DNA of 64,000 nt from CAUZIB01 sp963663925. GTDB taxonomy: Bacteria; Acidobacteriota; Vicinamibacteria; Vicinamibacterales; UBA8438. The stretch is from assembly GCA_965237405.1 (NCBI GenBank), contig OZ250139.1, positions 1,240,001-1,304,000 on the forward strand, given 5' to 3'. Below are positions 34,323 through 43,338 of this stretch, piece by piece (the stretch's first letter is position 1; each line of letters starts with the position of its first letter). The position numbers and the translations under genes were made by a program. The notes below the pieces were generated by a model, which saw only the letters and a list, made by a program, of their open reading frames with translations, had not been told where the DNA came from and did no database searches.

Positions 34323-34861
34323 TGGCACATACGCTCACCATTGCACGACTACTGCTGGTTGCGCCGGTTGCTGTAGCCTTTGCACGACCAGAGTCGCTAG
34401 AACCCAGCGTCTTGGTGTTTCTTCTGTGTGTGGCCATCGCAACCGACTATTGGGATGGACAAGTAGCGCGAATGAAGGGACGGACCTCAGTAAAAGGCCA
34501 ACTGTTTGACCACAGCACGGATTTCGTGTTCGTTACGGCTGCGCTGACCGGTGCCGCCATGGCTGAGCTTGTGACACCCATCCTCCCTGCCTTGGTCATC
34601 ATTGCCTTTGGCCAATACGTGTTGGACTCCTATTTGCTGCACCAGCGGAAGCGATTACGGATGAGCTTGATTGGACGTTCGAATGGAATCCTCTACTTCG
34701 CACTGCTCCTCGTCATATCCGTTTCCCGACTAGGGCCGGCTGGGAATGCCAGGTCGCTCTTGACGCTGACGGTGGGTACGCTCAGCTACGGGCTGGTGGT
34801 CTCCACGATTGTGTCTATTGTGGACCGAGCGCTCGCGCCAAGACAAAACATGACTAAATAG
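34322..34861 (+). CDS. CDP-alcohol phosphatidyltransferase family protein
   Basis: A 179-residue membrane enzyme. The signature is exact: ATDYWDGQVARMKGRTSVKG, then QLFDHSTD, giving DG-x2-AR-x8-G-x3-D-x3-D. Five or six hydrophobic helices follow. It joins a CDP-activated lipid to an alcohol; the acceptor is unknown. It is distinct from pgsA at 12993 (different loops, no basic tail). It overlaps the preceding membrane-protein gene by one base, so the two are probably co-translated. Confidence 0.9.
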   Translation: MAHTLTIARLLLVAPVAVAFARPESLEPSVLVFLLCVAIATDYWDGQVARMKGRTSVKGQLFDHSTDFVFVTAALTGAAMAELVTPILPALVIIAFGQYVLDSYLLHQRKRLRMSLIGRSNGILYFALLLVISVSRLGPAGNARSLLTLTVGTLSYGLVVSTIVSIVDRALAPRQNMTK

Positions 34862-34978
34862 CAGAAACTGCTGGAGTCTCGAGTGTCTTGGCCTTAGAGG
34901 TTCATGTGCCCGACCAGCAGTATCCGTGTACCCAACCAACCAATGCCGCGGTCATTACACAACCGAGCCACTCACTAT

Positions 34979-35494
34979 CTACCGAGACACCACACGGAAG
35001 GACCACCAATGATCCGGGCGTGGCGTGCCAATCGGTGGTGGGTCAGGCGCGCTGACCTTGTGTAGCTTGGCGACTCGAGCACGCCAGGCTCGGTCGAGTT
35101 CGTCAGGATCCATGACCCGGGTCACGTTGACCGGGTAGACCATATCGTTCAGCCGCAGTCGGGCACTGCCGTTACCAAGTGCCGCATTGGACCAGCGTTT
35201 ACTATCGCACCGGGAACAGCTGAGATAGAGGTCTCCGGCGCTCGTCGACATGCAGTTCAGGTTAATCGAGTGGGGCAGAAAACCCGCGCTAATCTGAATC
35301 TGACAGAGCGGAACTTCGTTGGCAAACGACCAATCGGCAACTTGTTCTTCAGCCTCAGTACCTAGTAAGTAGCCGCCAGGCGTTCGATCGCACGGACACG
35401 TGAAGAACCAATACAGGAAGGCGGCAACCGGTACGGCTACGAGACCTATCAGTGCCACGCTACGAATCGCACCACGAGATTGTCGCTCACTCAT
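34979..35494 (-). CDS. Membrane-anchored small protein, possible split-barrel fold
   Basis: A 171-residue protein with one N-terminal membrane helix (ALIGLVAVPVAAFLYWFFTC) and an exported domain with several Cys. The second half (DLYLSCSRCDSKRW, SARLRLNDMVYPVNVTRVMD, PDELDRAWRARVAKLH) recalls PNPOx/deazaflavin-type split-barrel proteins, where a strand pair and a DPDE helix are common. That is a weak resemblance. If correct, proximity to fbiC could be meaningful, but nothing proves F420 binding. Strong ribosome site (GGGGGGAAAGTC-ATG). Confidence 0.7.
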   Translation of the reverse strand: MSERQSRGAIRSVALIGLVAVPVAAFLYWFFTCPCDRTPGGYLLGTEAEEQVADWSFANEVPLCQIQISAGFLPHSINLNCMSTSAGDLYLSCSRCDSKRWSNAALGNGSARLRLNDMVYPVNVTRVMDPDELDRAWRARVAKLHKVSAPDPPPIGTPRPDHWWSFRVVSR

Positions 35495-35523
35495 GACTTT
35501 CCCCCCTAATTAAGCCAAACAAG

Positions 35524-35682
35524 TCAACACTCATCTCGACCCTTATGTGCCGATTTCGGCGCGGCCTCGTCAGCCTCCGCACTCGCGAGCATGTTATAGA
35601 AGCCTTAATCGTCTTCGTGACGGACATATTCGCCCATCTGCCCATCAGTCCGCCGAATCGGCACCGACGTCATCGGGTTGAG
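35524..35682 (-). pseudogene. Remnant of a 'DLQGVW' family C-terminus
   Basis: The frame reads LNPMTSVPIRRTDGQMGEYV, RHEDD, stop, GFYNMLASAEADEAAPKSAH, KGRDEC. It aligns with the family ending YEYACHEGNYGLYNILAAAA: GEYVRHEDD-x-GFYNMLASAE. The in-frame TAA and absence of the first 300 residues show a decayed sixth member of the family. Confidence 0.6.
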
Positions 35683-35829
35683 TGATGCCCAAAGCGAATG
35701 GATCTCGTTCGCACTACCCTAAGCCAGACTGCCCACCCACCGTCACTGGGGGCTGCCGGCGAAAGTGGGTAACTCCTCGGACGACCTGTCTGATGGTAAT
35801 CGGCTATTTGGCTGTCAAACGCCAAATAA

Positions 35830-35861
35830 GCAAAGAGCCGATCAGATGATCGGCTCTTTGC
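35830..35861. terminator. Perfect 15-bp inverted repeat, tRNA-associated terminator
   Basis: GCAAAGAGCCGATCA and its exact complement are separated by two bases. On the minus strand it begins 10 bases after the CCA end of the tRNA fragment at 35871 and is followed by TTATTT, so it looks like that tRNA's original terminator. Confidence 0.7.
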
Positions 35862-35870
35862 TCAGGAAAA

Positions 35871-35919
35871 TTGGTCGGGAGAACTGGACTTGAACCAGTG
35901 CCCCGTTTGAATCACAGGA
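35871..35919 (-). repeat. tRNA 3' half fragment (possibly tRNA-His), probable attachment remnant
   Basis: The minus strand reads CTGTGATTCAAACGGGGC, a T arm ACTGGTTCAAGTCCAGT, then TCTCCCGACCA. The sequence 5' of the anticodon loop does not pair with the stem, so the 5' half is missing. If the loop is CTGTGAT the anticodon is GTG (His); this identity is uncertain. As with the Gly and Leu fragments, it begins at the anticodon loop and lies on the minus strand. Confidence 0.6.
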
Positions 35920-35937
35920 AGCCTGCTCCGCCTGAAC

Positions 35938-36885
35938 CTACTGTCCATCAAAGACGTCCTGCACCGTCGCGTGCAACCAGTTCTTCGACGCCGAGAAGTC
36001 GCTGTACTGACTCGGTACGTTATACGAGCCGACGATATCATCCACCGTTCGGCCAGCCACCTTCCCTTCTCTTGCCTGCATCAGCACATCGTTGTAGAAG
36101 CCGGTGTAGTTAACGAAATCGTTCCAGGTGAGCGGCCTGGAGGTGTGTCCGGTGATGACCGTGTCAACGTCCGAAATGCCGGCCATGGCTTTCTTGAGCG
36201 TTGGACCGAACTCAATGCGGCTTCCGTTTGTATTAGCAACGTCGACGAATGGAAGGCCAAAACCCTGGAATAGGTCGCCTGTGTGCATCGCGCGGGCGGC
36301 AGGAAAAACAACGAACGTGTCGCCGTCGGTGTGACCTCGACCAAAGTAATGGAGATTAATCTGGTCAGCCCCACTGAAAAGGGTCATCGTGTCAGAGAAG
36401 GTCGTCTTGGGTAGGTACTTCGCATTCGCACCTTGAAAGGCACCGCAGTTCTTGATTGAGCCGCCCTCGAACCCTTGCCCGTCATCGCACTTGTTGCTCG
36501 CCAAATGCCCGCGCGTGTTCTCGTGCACCACAAACTCGACCGTGTCGGGGAACTCCGTATTCGCGCCCGAGTGGTCCCAATGCGTGTGGGTGTTGATGAT
36601 CGTCGTGACCGGCTTATCGGTGATCTCACGGACGTGGCCGAGAATGTCCTGACCGTAACCTTTGATCTTCGTGTCGACAAGCACTACGCCGTCGTCGGTC
36701 ACAAAGATCGCGGTGTTACCGCCCCCGCCCATGCCTTGCACGCCAGGGGCGTTAGCCAACATGTAGAGGTTGTTGCCGAGGTCGTGCACCGCGAGGCTCG
36801 TGCGTTCCTGCCGCCCTTCGTAGGTCGTCATCGTACCGAACATCCCGACGACCGCTATAATGCCCAAGCAGATACTTCGTCTCAT
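35938..36885 (-). CDS. Secreted metallo-beta-lactamase-fold hydrolase
   Basis: A 315-residue protein with signal segment (ICLGIIAVVGMFGTM). Zinc motif INTHTHWDHSGANTEF (HxHxDH) near residue 100, later ligands GHTDGDTFVVF, MHTGDLFQG and VITGHTSRP. Substrate unknown; exported members include quinoprotein relay and lactonase types. GGGGAGATCAAG precedes the ATG. A truncated relative is at 41626-41985. The gene stop is 19 bases from the tRNA 3' half, so it may be the first gene of an integrated segment. Confidence 0.92.
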   Translation of the reverse strand: MRRSICLGIIAVVGMFGTMTTYEGRQERTSLAVHDLGNNLYMLANAPGVQGMGGGGNTAIFVTDDGVVLVDTKIKGYGQDILGHVREITDKPVTTIINTHTHWDHSGANTEFPDTVEFVVHENTRGHLASNKCDDGQGFEGGSIKNCGAFQGANAKYLPKTTFSDTMTLFSGADQINLHYFGRGHTDGDTFVVFPAARAMHTGDLFQGFGLPFVDVANTNGSRIEFGPTLKKAMAGISDVDTVITGHTSRPLTWNDFVNYTGFYNDVLMQAREGKVAGRTVDDIVGSYNVPSQYSDFSASKNWLHATVQDVFDGQ

Positions 36886-37330
36886 CTTGATCTCCCCAAA
36901 CGTTAATCCATAGCGCAGTGTTGACTATACCGACCGGCCGTATATTCTTCCAGTTCCCGTCCTTCGACGGCAAGTGTTCCGAACGACCTCAAGACATTGA
37001 ACGTGCGAGCGTCGATTGCCATAGACCGGTGGTATCCAACTTGATATATGACTGCATACATATGCTTTATCGTTATGTCTGAGCGGCCAATGCGGGGGAA
37101 GTTCTGGACAGTTCGATCGAGTACAACGACCTAACCGAAACCCTGTCGCCCCACCAAGTCGACACGCCGAAACGAAACACCTCGGCCACGGGTGGAACGC
37201 GGCGTACCCGGGTCAGCCCACGCCCGGCCCTGTTGAACTACCAGCTGCCCCGCTCTGCGACACGACACGGCGGTCGTCGATCCCGCACGTGTCGGTCAAG
37301 TGCCAGGTGAAGCATGGTCTGAACCGGATC
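36886..37330. other. 445-base gap without recognisable genes
   Basis: It lies upstream of the metallo-beta-lactamase gene and downstream of the hydroxylase gene, both on the minus strand. Frames are short, without ribosome sites or family resemblance. The 5' promoter of the metallo-beta-lactamase gene must lie here; no element could be assigned with confidence. Confidence 0.35.
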
Positions 37331-38188
37331 TCAGTCGAGAGACAACATTCGTCGCCGTCTCTTGAGCACCACTCTGTCGAGCCAAGCGACCGGCCAGTGT
37401 GGTTGAGGTGTGAGTCTACGGGCGACTTCTTTCGTACCTGGCACACCATCCAGGAGGAGTTCGTCCGGCTGGAGGTAGGTGCCGAACACCAAATCAGCGA
37501 GCGGAATGCCAAAAAATCCGGCGATGTTCATGTTGCAAAAGTAGTTCGCGTGATGGGCTTGATGGAATCCGTATAGCTTGCGCCATACCACGCCGAATAT
37601 CCGGTTGTTCAGTTTTGGCTTCCACCAGCGCTCGTATGACTCGTGATGCGCAACGTGAATCGTTTCGTACAAGAAATGGGCGATGGCAAGTGAGGCGTAC
37701 CCACTAATGAGAATCGGAATTTCTGGGAATGAGAATGCCAAGGGTGCGAAGAACGGCGTGAAGGTTACCCAAAACGGGATCAGCGCCCAGGGAGGAAACG
37801 TGCCTTGATCGTCTTGGGGCACGCTGGAAATTTGATACGCACTGCGGACAGTCTTCTCTACATTATCAAAGCCGATCGGGGTCAGCTTGTGGTGCGTGCG
37901 ATGACTTGCGGTGAGAGGGGCGAGGAATCTCACGGTCTCCATATGAAGTAAATAGCGGTGGAAGAAATACTCTCCAAAGCACATGACAAGATTGCAGATG
38001 AGGCACGTGAGAATGATCGCCCCGATGCCCGATGCTACGTGTTGATCCCAAGTCCACTTGAAAAAGAACCGCACAACTGCAAAGAGCACTCCAAGTTGCA
38101 GAGCGATGAATAACGCAAACCACAGGTTCGAGGCCGGGTGTTTGGCACGGCTCTCAAATGACATGAAGTTCAGAGCGGAAAAATTCAC
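37331..38188 (-). CDS. Fatty acid hydroxylase/sterol desaturase superfamily protein
   Basis: A 285-residue integral membrane di-iron enzyme. The His clusters are in order: FHRYLLH (HxxxxH) near residue 77, SHRTHHK (HxxHH) near 94, IHVAHH near 177 and GFHQAHH near 209. Helices such as FALFIALQLGVLFAVVRFFF frame them. Members hydroxylate or desaturate lipids using oxygen. A GTG at 38188 with an upstream AGGAA, or ATG 38164, are possible starts. Confidence 0.9.
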   Translation of the reverse strand: MNFSALNFMSFESRAKHPASNLWFALFIALQLGVLFAVVRFFFKWTWDQHVASGIGAIILTCLICNLVMCFGEYFFHRYLLHMETVRFLAPLTASHRTHHKLTPIGFDNVEKTVRSAYQISSVPQDDQGTFPPWALIPFWVTFTPFFAPLAFSFPEIPILISGYASLAIAHFLYETIHVAHHESYERWWKPKLNNRIFGVVWRKLYGFHQAHHANYFCNMNIAGFFGIPLADLVFGTYLQPDELLLDGVPGTKEVARRLTPQPHWPVAWLDRVVLKRRRRMLSLD

Positions 38189-38442
38189 GCGGCAGTGTTC
38201 CTTCTCGGACTAGCCGTTCCAGCGCATTGAGTGTTAAGGCGTTAGGATTCGGAATCAGTCGTGAACCGCAACCCCATCCCCATTGACGAACCCAAATCTA
38301 GAATAATTCATAATATAGCTTGCTCGACTACAACAACCCGTATTGGCTAACCATAATATGTGGAATGTTCGAAGTTTTCCAACATTGCATCGCTAGATCA
38401 AGTGTGTAATTGTCGGTTTCCTTCGACAACACAGGGGTGGCA

Positions 38443-40315
38443 GTGCGCTTCAAGGATCGGTTTTCTCCAGTATTCGTGATTGTAGTAATCGTCAGTCTTG
38501 CATTCGCGGGTGTTGTGCTCGCGCAGGGCCACCCAGAACTCATCACGCTATCCATCGGTTCAGGGTCAGACTCGGCGGAAGTGGAAGCAGCAGAGGCGCT
38601 CATCGAACGCATGACACGAGACGGCCAACTCATGCTTATGGCAGCGCACGGTGACAATCAGCGCCCTGGTCGCCGCCATGAAGGATTCAGTCAGTACTAC
38701 AGTGGGATCCCGGTACACGGAGCAAGCCTGTCCAAACAGACTGAAAGCGGAACAACTGTGTCCATCTTCGGCACTATTTTCACCGACATCGACGTTAGTC
38801 TTAATTCATTTCTATCCCTTGGTGATGCGGTCACCGTGATTGAGGAGAGTTTTGGTGCAACAGCGCTCCACGAGACCCAAGCGTTGCGGTCACCGTGATT
38901 GAGGAGAGTTTTGGTGCAACAGCGCTCCACGAGACCCAAGCGTTGACGATTCTGCCCACGCTAGAGGGAGGCTACGCTCTGACGTACCGGATGACTGCCA
39001 GTAACGCCATGACGTACTTCATTGACGCCCATGGTGGACACGTCTTAATGAAGAGCGCCAACAAACGTAGCCAAAGCCAAGTCGGTGAAGGACGTGGAGT
39101 CTTGGGCGACGTGAAGAAGATAAGTGCAACTCGGGCTGGAGGGGCGTTCGAGGCACGGGACCAGCTTAGACCTGCTGAAATTCTGACACTCACGGTAGTG
39201 AATGAGGAAGACCTAGCTCGCATTGAACTCGGAACAGTGCTGCCCGGTGACATCGCCACTGACGCAGACAATGTCTGGTTGGATATTGAAGGAATCGTAG
39301 ACACGCATGTTCATATGGGATGGACATACGACTACTTCTTAAAGCGCCACTCCTGGCCAGGACTTGATGGTCAGAACGGAATCTTACACGGTGTTCGCGC
39401 CCCCTCGAACGTGCTACCGAACAACGCCTTCTTTCTGTCACCCCCGTTCGGTCCTGCAGGCCTAGGACTTGTGGCGTTCGGAACAACGTCCGAAGGAACA
39501 CCGGTGACTACGCTGGATATTGTTGGGCACGAATTGATGCACGGCGTCACAGAATTCGGCGTTAGACAAAGAAACCCCCACGGGCTTGAATCCTTCCTAC
39601 ACACCGATGGCTTAGGCCCGTCAAGCTTCGTTCTTGATGGCCAACCAGTCCCATGTTCCAAGCTGAGGTTGGTTTTGTCGGATGGAACTCGGCTCTCCTA
39701 TCTCTGTTCCGATGGGAGATTTGTACTCGCCGCCAACCACGGCGGCACGACACACGAAGCATTCGCCGATCTATTCGGAACAAGCACAGAGTTCTTTTTT
39801 CAGAATGAAGGTAGCGGCCCTCTGATGGGTGACTATCTGATGGGTGAAGACATTCCGGAATTTACCCCCCGGTCGTTAGTAAGTCGTCCTACTTTGTCGA
39901 TACCACCAGGACGGCACGTTATCCTGATCACTACAGTCGCCGCCTACGCTTTGCCGTTCTGATCCTAGAAGACAACCTCTACACTATCTACCCCTTAGCT
40001 TTCGACGGCACTCGGTTCCTTGAACTCCGGGGAACTGACTTTGGCGGAGTGCATTGGAACTCTACAATTCTCAGTCATGCCTTCTATTTGGCCGTAGAAG
40101 GTGGCCAGAACGGCACTTCTGGCATCAGCGTTAATGGTGTCGCTGCGGCGAATCGCGATCAAATTGAGCGCGTCTTCTTTCGAGCCGTAACCGAACTGAT
40201 GCCAGGGGCCTTGCCGCTCTCGATAACGGCAAGTGTGCTGTGTCAGGCTGCGGTTGACCTATTTGGAGACAACAGTGCCACTGTACCGCCCCAGGGTTCT
40301 TGGACAGTGGTTTGA
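38443..40315 (+). pseudogene. M4-family (thermolysin-like) zinc protease with two frameshifts
   Basis: Three consecutive frames form one protein. The first (to 38898) has a signal helix (FVIVVIVSLAFAGVVLA) and a propeptide with FSQYYSGIPVHGASLSKQTE. A 59-bp tandem duplication then breaks the frame. The second (about 38895-39890) carries the mature enzyme: LDIVGHELMHGVTEF (HExxH) and the third ligand in HEAFADLFG. A second frameshift near 39890 leads to DHYSRR and GGVHWNSTILSHAFYLAVEG, the M4 C-terminal domain. The last codons lie inside the IS3 inverted repeat. All active-site parts survive, but no continuous frame exists. The GTG at 38443 is the likelier start. Confidence 0.88.
38827..38944 (+). 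repeat. Exact 59-bp tandem duplication inside the protease gene
   Basis: The block beginning GCGGTCACCGTGATTGAGG occurs twice back to back (38827-38885 and 38886-38944) without a mismatch. 59 is not a multiple of three, so it shifts the frame. Perfect identity implies a recent event or an assembly error. Confidence 0.95.
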
Positions 40316-40327
40316 AGGTAATCACTT

Positions 40328-41221
40328 CTATGCTGCCGCGTCTAGCCCGACCCGGTCGCGTCGCACCTGGGCTGGGCTTCGATAGTCGTATTTCTCAAGC
40401 ATCCACTGTTCGTTGTATGTCCGCTTGAACTCAAGCAAGGCGAGGCGGAGCTCCTCGATCGTTTCGAAGCTCCGTACCCACAAGACGTTCTCCTTCAGTG
40501 TGCGGATGAAGCGCTCAGCGACGCCATTCCCTTCGGGCTCCCGCACGAAGCTCGGTGAGCTCTCGATACCAAAGAACTTGATCTCCCGTTGGAAGTCATC
40601 GGCCAGGTAGTTCGATCCGTGGTCGTGACGAAGACGAAGCCCGCTGGCGACACCTTTGGCGATGGCGCCGAAGCGTTCCCGGACGCCCTGGCGGATCGGC
40701 TCCAGGGCCTCGAACCGGCTCCCGCTCTTGGCCGCATGGAGGCCGATGCACTCGGTCGTACAGTGATCGACAGCCACGAACACGAACGCCGCCCCCTCGC
40801 CGACCGTCACCGTGGCCGACATGTCCGTTCCCCACATCACATCGGGGGCCTCCGTGGTGATCGTGCCGTCATGCGCCTTCGGGCCGTGCGCGTGCCCCGC
40901 GCGGTGCGGGGCCTGGAGGTCGTGCTCCCGCATCAACCGCCGCACCCGCTCCTTCGAGGTGCGGATCCCCGCGACCCGCAGCTTCGCCCAGGCTTTGCGG
41001 TACCCCTCGCCATGAAACGGCGAGGCTTCGAGTACCCGGCGGATGTGGCCGACCAGCACCTCGTCCGGGGCGGCACCGACCGGCCCGCGGCGACACCACG
41101 GCGCGCGTGACCTCGTCGCGTGACGCCTCGCGTAGACGCTGGACCGCGCCCGCTCCCACACGCGGTAGATCCGCTGCACGCCGTACGCCCGACGGGTGGA
41201 GATCGAATGGGCGCCACTCAT
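40328..41221 (-). CDS. IS3-family transposase OrfB (DDE integrase core)
   Basis: A 297-residue protein with the HTH_21-like segment (EASPFHGEGYRKAWAKLRVA, RVRRLMREHDL) and the rve DDE core: DVMWGTDMSATVTV (first Asp), RLRHDHGSNYLADDF (second Asp) and FVREPEGNGVAERFIRTLKE (Glu). The start ATG overlaps the orfA stop by 4 bp, rather than the programmed -1 frameshift usual in IS3 elements. Intact. Confidence 0.95.
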   Translation of the reverse strand: MSGAHSISTRRAYGVQRIYRVWERARSSVYARRHATRSRAPWCRRGPVGAAPDEVLVGHIRRVLEASPFHGEGYRKAWAKLRVAGIRTSKERVRRLMREHDLQAPHRAGHAHGPKAHDGTITTEAPDVMWGTDMSATVTVGEGAAFVFVAVDHCTTECIGLHAAKSGSRFEALEPIRQGVRERFGAIAKGVASGLRLRHDHGSNYLADDFQREIKFFGIESSPSFVREPEGNGVAERFIRTLKENVLWVRSFETIEELRLALLEFKRTYNEQWMLEKYDYRSPAQVRRDRVGLDAAA

Positions 41222-41580
41222 CGCGTCGACCTCCTCCGGGCCAAAGGGGAGCCGGCCTCCAGCTGGTCCACCTTCGCGTAGAGCAGTTCGTTCTCCATCA
41301 GCAGCTCGCCGACCTTGGCCCGCAGCCGACGGTTGTCTTCACCCCGGGCATCCGTCGCTCGGCTCTTCAGGCCCGCCTGGCCCGCGGCCAGAAACTGATC
41401 GCGCCACTGCGACGCCCGCGCCGCCGTGATCCTCCACTCCCGCGACACGGACTCGAGATCCTCCCCGCGCAGCAAGCACATCACCACGGCGCTCTTGCGA
41501 CCGACTGAAAACCGGCCCCCTCCGGTCGCCCTCCGGCCTCCCTCCGCCACCGCCGACTCCTGATCGTGCTTCTCCATCTC
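41218..41580 (-). CDS. IS3-family OrfA (helix-turn-helix)
   Basis: A 120-residue DNA-binding subunit. It has a basic N-terminus, the HTH region GRKSAVVMCLLRGEDLESVS, REWRITAARASQWRDQFLAA, and a leucine-zipper tail (RRLRAKVGELLMENELLYAK). The ATG at 41580 is preceded by AGGAGTGTCGAG; the 10-residue extension upstream lacks a better site. The stop overlaps orfB in ATGA. Confidence 0.9.
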   Translation of the reverse strand, partial: EMEKHDQESAVAEGGRRATGGGRFSVGRKSAVVMCLLRGEDLESVSREWRITAARASQWRDQFLAAGQAGLKSRATDARGEDNRRLRAKVGELLMENELLYAKVDQLEAGSPLARRRSTR

Positions 41581-41625
41581 GACACTCCTCCTACGAGAAC
41601 TCTCTCGCAATCAAGTGTCCAAGAA

Positions 41626-41985
41626 AACCCTGGGGCGCCCCAAATCTCACCTCGGCCAGGCCAAAATAGATCTCTACCACTTCGGGCCTGGACACACTAA
41701 CGGAGATGCATGGATTGTGTTTCCTGAAATCCGTATCGCGTTCGGTGGCAATTTATTCGGGGCAAAAGCACTCCGTTTATTGACACGTCAAACGGATGTA
41801 CTGCGCTTGGCTATGCTAAAACGATTGCAATGCGGTAGCCGGCCTTAAAGACGTGGACACCATCATTTCTGGGCACGTCGAGACCTATCCGTGAAACAAC
41901 CTTGTTCGGTATGCGGAATTTTACAAGAATCTGGAAACGCATATTTTCACGGGCATGAAGAGCTGGTAAAACCGTAGACGAAGTC
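41626..41985 (+). pseudogene. Truncated metallo-beta-lactamase-fold gene beside the IS3 element
   Basis: Pieces in shifting frames read HLGQAKIDLYHFGPGHTNGD, AWIVFPEIRIAFGGNLFGAK, then ALKDVDTIISGHVETYP with a stop, then VRYAEFYKNLETHIFTGMKSW. They match the second half of the protein at 35938-36885 (LHYFGRGHTDGDTFVVFPAA; VDTVITGHTS). The first half with the HxHxDH motif is gone exactly at the IS boundary. Confidence 0.75.
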
Positions 41986-42196
41986 ACCGACTCTTGCACA
42001 GTTTCATCGCATCTGGAGGATTTCGACTTTCCGAAACATTTTTCATAATATTTTATGGGACTGATGTTCAACGAGGTGAATACCAAAAAGGCAGCCGCCA
42101 GCAAATAGAACGCCGCATATTCGGCAGACTCCGGTTCTGGGAACTGATGGACCGTCCGGCCTGCTACTCTAACCGCTCTCTTGATATCCTCTCGAC

Positions 42197-42886
42197 GTGT
42201 GTGGTCGCTATACCCTCTCCAAGCCTCGAGCGATCTTGCGCGAGGTTCTGGACAATGAGAATTGTCCTGAACTCAAGGCACGCTACAACGTCGCACCGAC
42301 CCAAACCGTACCGGTCGTTCTCGCTGATCAGAATGGAGCACGCAGTCTTGCCCACATGCGTTGGGGACTATTGCCGCGTTGGGCCAACAGCCCTGATATC
42401 GGCTACAGAATGATTAACGCTCGGGCAGAGACGGTAGCAGACAAGGAGGCCTTCCGAGAAAGCTTTCGCGAACGTCGATGTATCATCCCAGCTGATGGGT
42501 TCTACGAATGGCACAAACTGCTCAGCGGGAAGCAACCGTATCTCCTCCGTCTCGTGACAGGCGCACCATTCGGGTTTGCGGGACTATGGGATCGTTGGCA
42601 AGGTCCGACCGGCTCCGTTCTCGAGAGCTTTGCCATTCTGACGACAACCGCGAATCCATTGGTTAGAACGATTCACGACCGTATGCCTGTCATCCTCAAT
42701 CGTCAACATCGTGAGGAATGGTTGATGCCTGAAATAGGCGTACACGCCCTTAATCGGCTGTGCAAACCGTATCCAGCGTCGGCGATGGAAGCCATCCCGG
42801 TAAGCACCTACCTCAACAACATTGCTCACGATTCGTTAGACTGCATGCAGCCGGTCCAACTCCAGGGGCGCCGCAATCTCTTTTAG
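42197..42886 (+). CDS. SOS response-associated peptidase (SRAP/YedK-HMCES)
   Basis: A 229-residue protein that covalently traps abasic sites in single-stranded DNA. The catalytic Cys is residue 2 (MCGRYTL), exposed after Met removal. The other family residues are seen in ARYNVAPTQTVPVV, MRWGLLPRWA, INARAET, RCIIPADGFYEW (catalytic Glu region) and TIHDRMPVIL (His). A GTG start is fixed by the need for Cys2. Not linked to visible repair partners. Confidence 0.95.
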   Translation: MCGRYTLSKPRAILREVLDNENCPELKARYNVAPTQTVPVVLADQNGARSLAHMRWGLLPRWANSPDIGYRMINARAETVADKEAFRESFRERRCIIPADGFYEWHKLLSGKQPYLLRLVTGAPFGFAGLWDRWQGPTGSVLESFAILTTTANPLVRTIHDRMPVILNRQHREEWLMPEIGVHALNRLCKPYPASAMEAIPVSTYLNNIAHDSLDCMQPVQLQGRRNLF

Positions 42887-43004
42887 ATATTGCAGATTCG
42901 GCGCATCCGTGAGAGGTAACAGAAATAATGTCAGGAACAATGCGCCGATCCAAAAATGGTTGGTGTTTTCGTAGAATAGACGCGGCCTATACTGGGTTCC
43001 AAGG

Positions 43005-43247
43005 ATGAGAATACTAAGCCGTCTCGCCGTTCGAGCTGCTCAAGAACTAGCACGCAATCCAGAGGCGCGTGCCAAGATCGCCCAAGGACTGACGAAGACG
43101 TCGCGTAAGCTAAACGAAGACCTTAAACCACGCGCCAAGCGGGCATGGCAAGAAGCTCAACCTGGAATTGAGTCCGCCAAGCGTGAACTGAAACGATTCG
43201 TTAATAAGCTGAGCGCGGAATACCGCAAGGGGCGTAACGGCGAGTAG
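43005..43247 (+). CDS. Small basic helical protein of unknown function
   Basis: An 80-residue protein rich in Lys, Arg, Glu and Ala (RAAQELARNPEARAKIAQGL, KPRAKRAWQEAQPGIESAKR). It is predicted to be a long amphipathic helix, perhaps coiled coil. AAGG lies directly before the ATG. The biased composition and an uninterrupted frame support a real gene. Family unknown. Confidence 0.65.
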   Translation: MRILSRLAVRAAQELARNPEARAKIAQGLTKTSRKLNEDLKPRAKRAWQEAQPGIESAKRELKRFVNKLSAEYRKGRNGE

Positions 43248-43338
43248 TCCACCACGCACCCGCGTGAGCCGTAAGCTCGGTCCCCGTCGACCCGTCCAGC
43301 CTACTCATGCGCGGCTTCCGACTCCTTAGCATGCATCG

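Larger units (their letters stand above)
40303..41622 (-). mobile_element. IS3-family insertion sequence
   Basis: Two minus-strand genes (orfA, orfB) are bounded by imperfect inverted ends: TTGGACAGTGGTTTGA on the left and, read inward from the right, TTGGACACTTGATTGCG. Size about 1.3 kb. The left end provides the final codons and stop of the M4 protease frame; the right end abuts a truncated metallo-beta-lactamase gene. I found no clear 3-4 bp target duplication, consistent with an IS-mediated deletion. Confidence 0.85.

Noticed and set aside
35871..36113. Open frame starting GRTGLEPVPRL on the plus strand
   Set aside because: It is the antisense translation of the tRNA 3' half and of the metallo-beta-lactamase gene, a frequent artefact.
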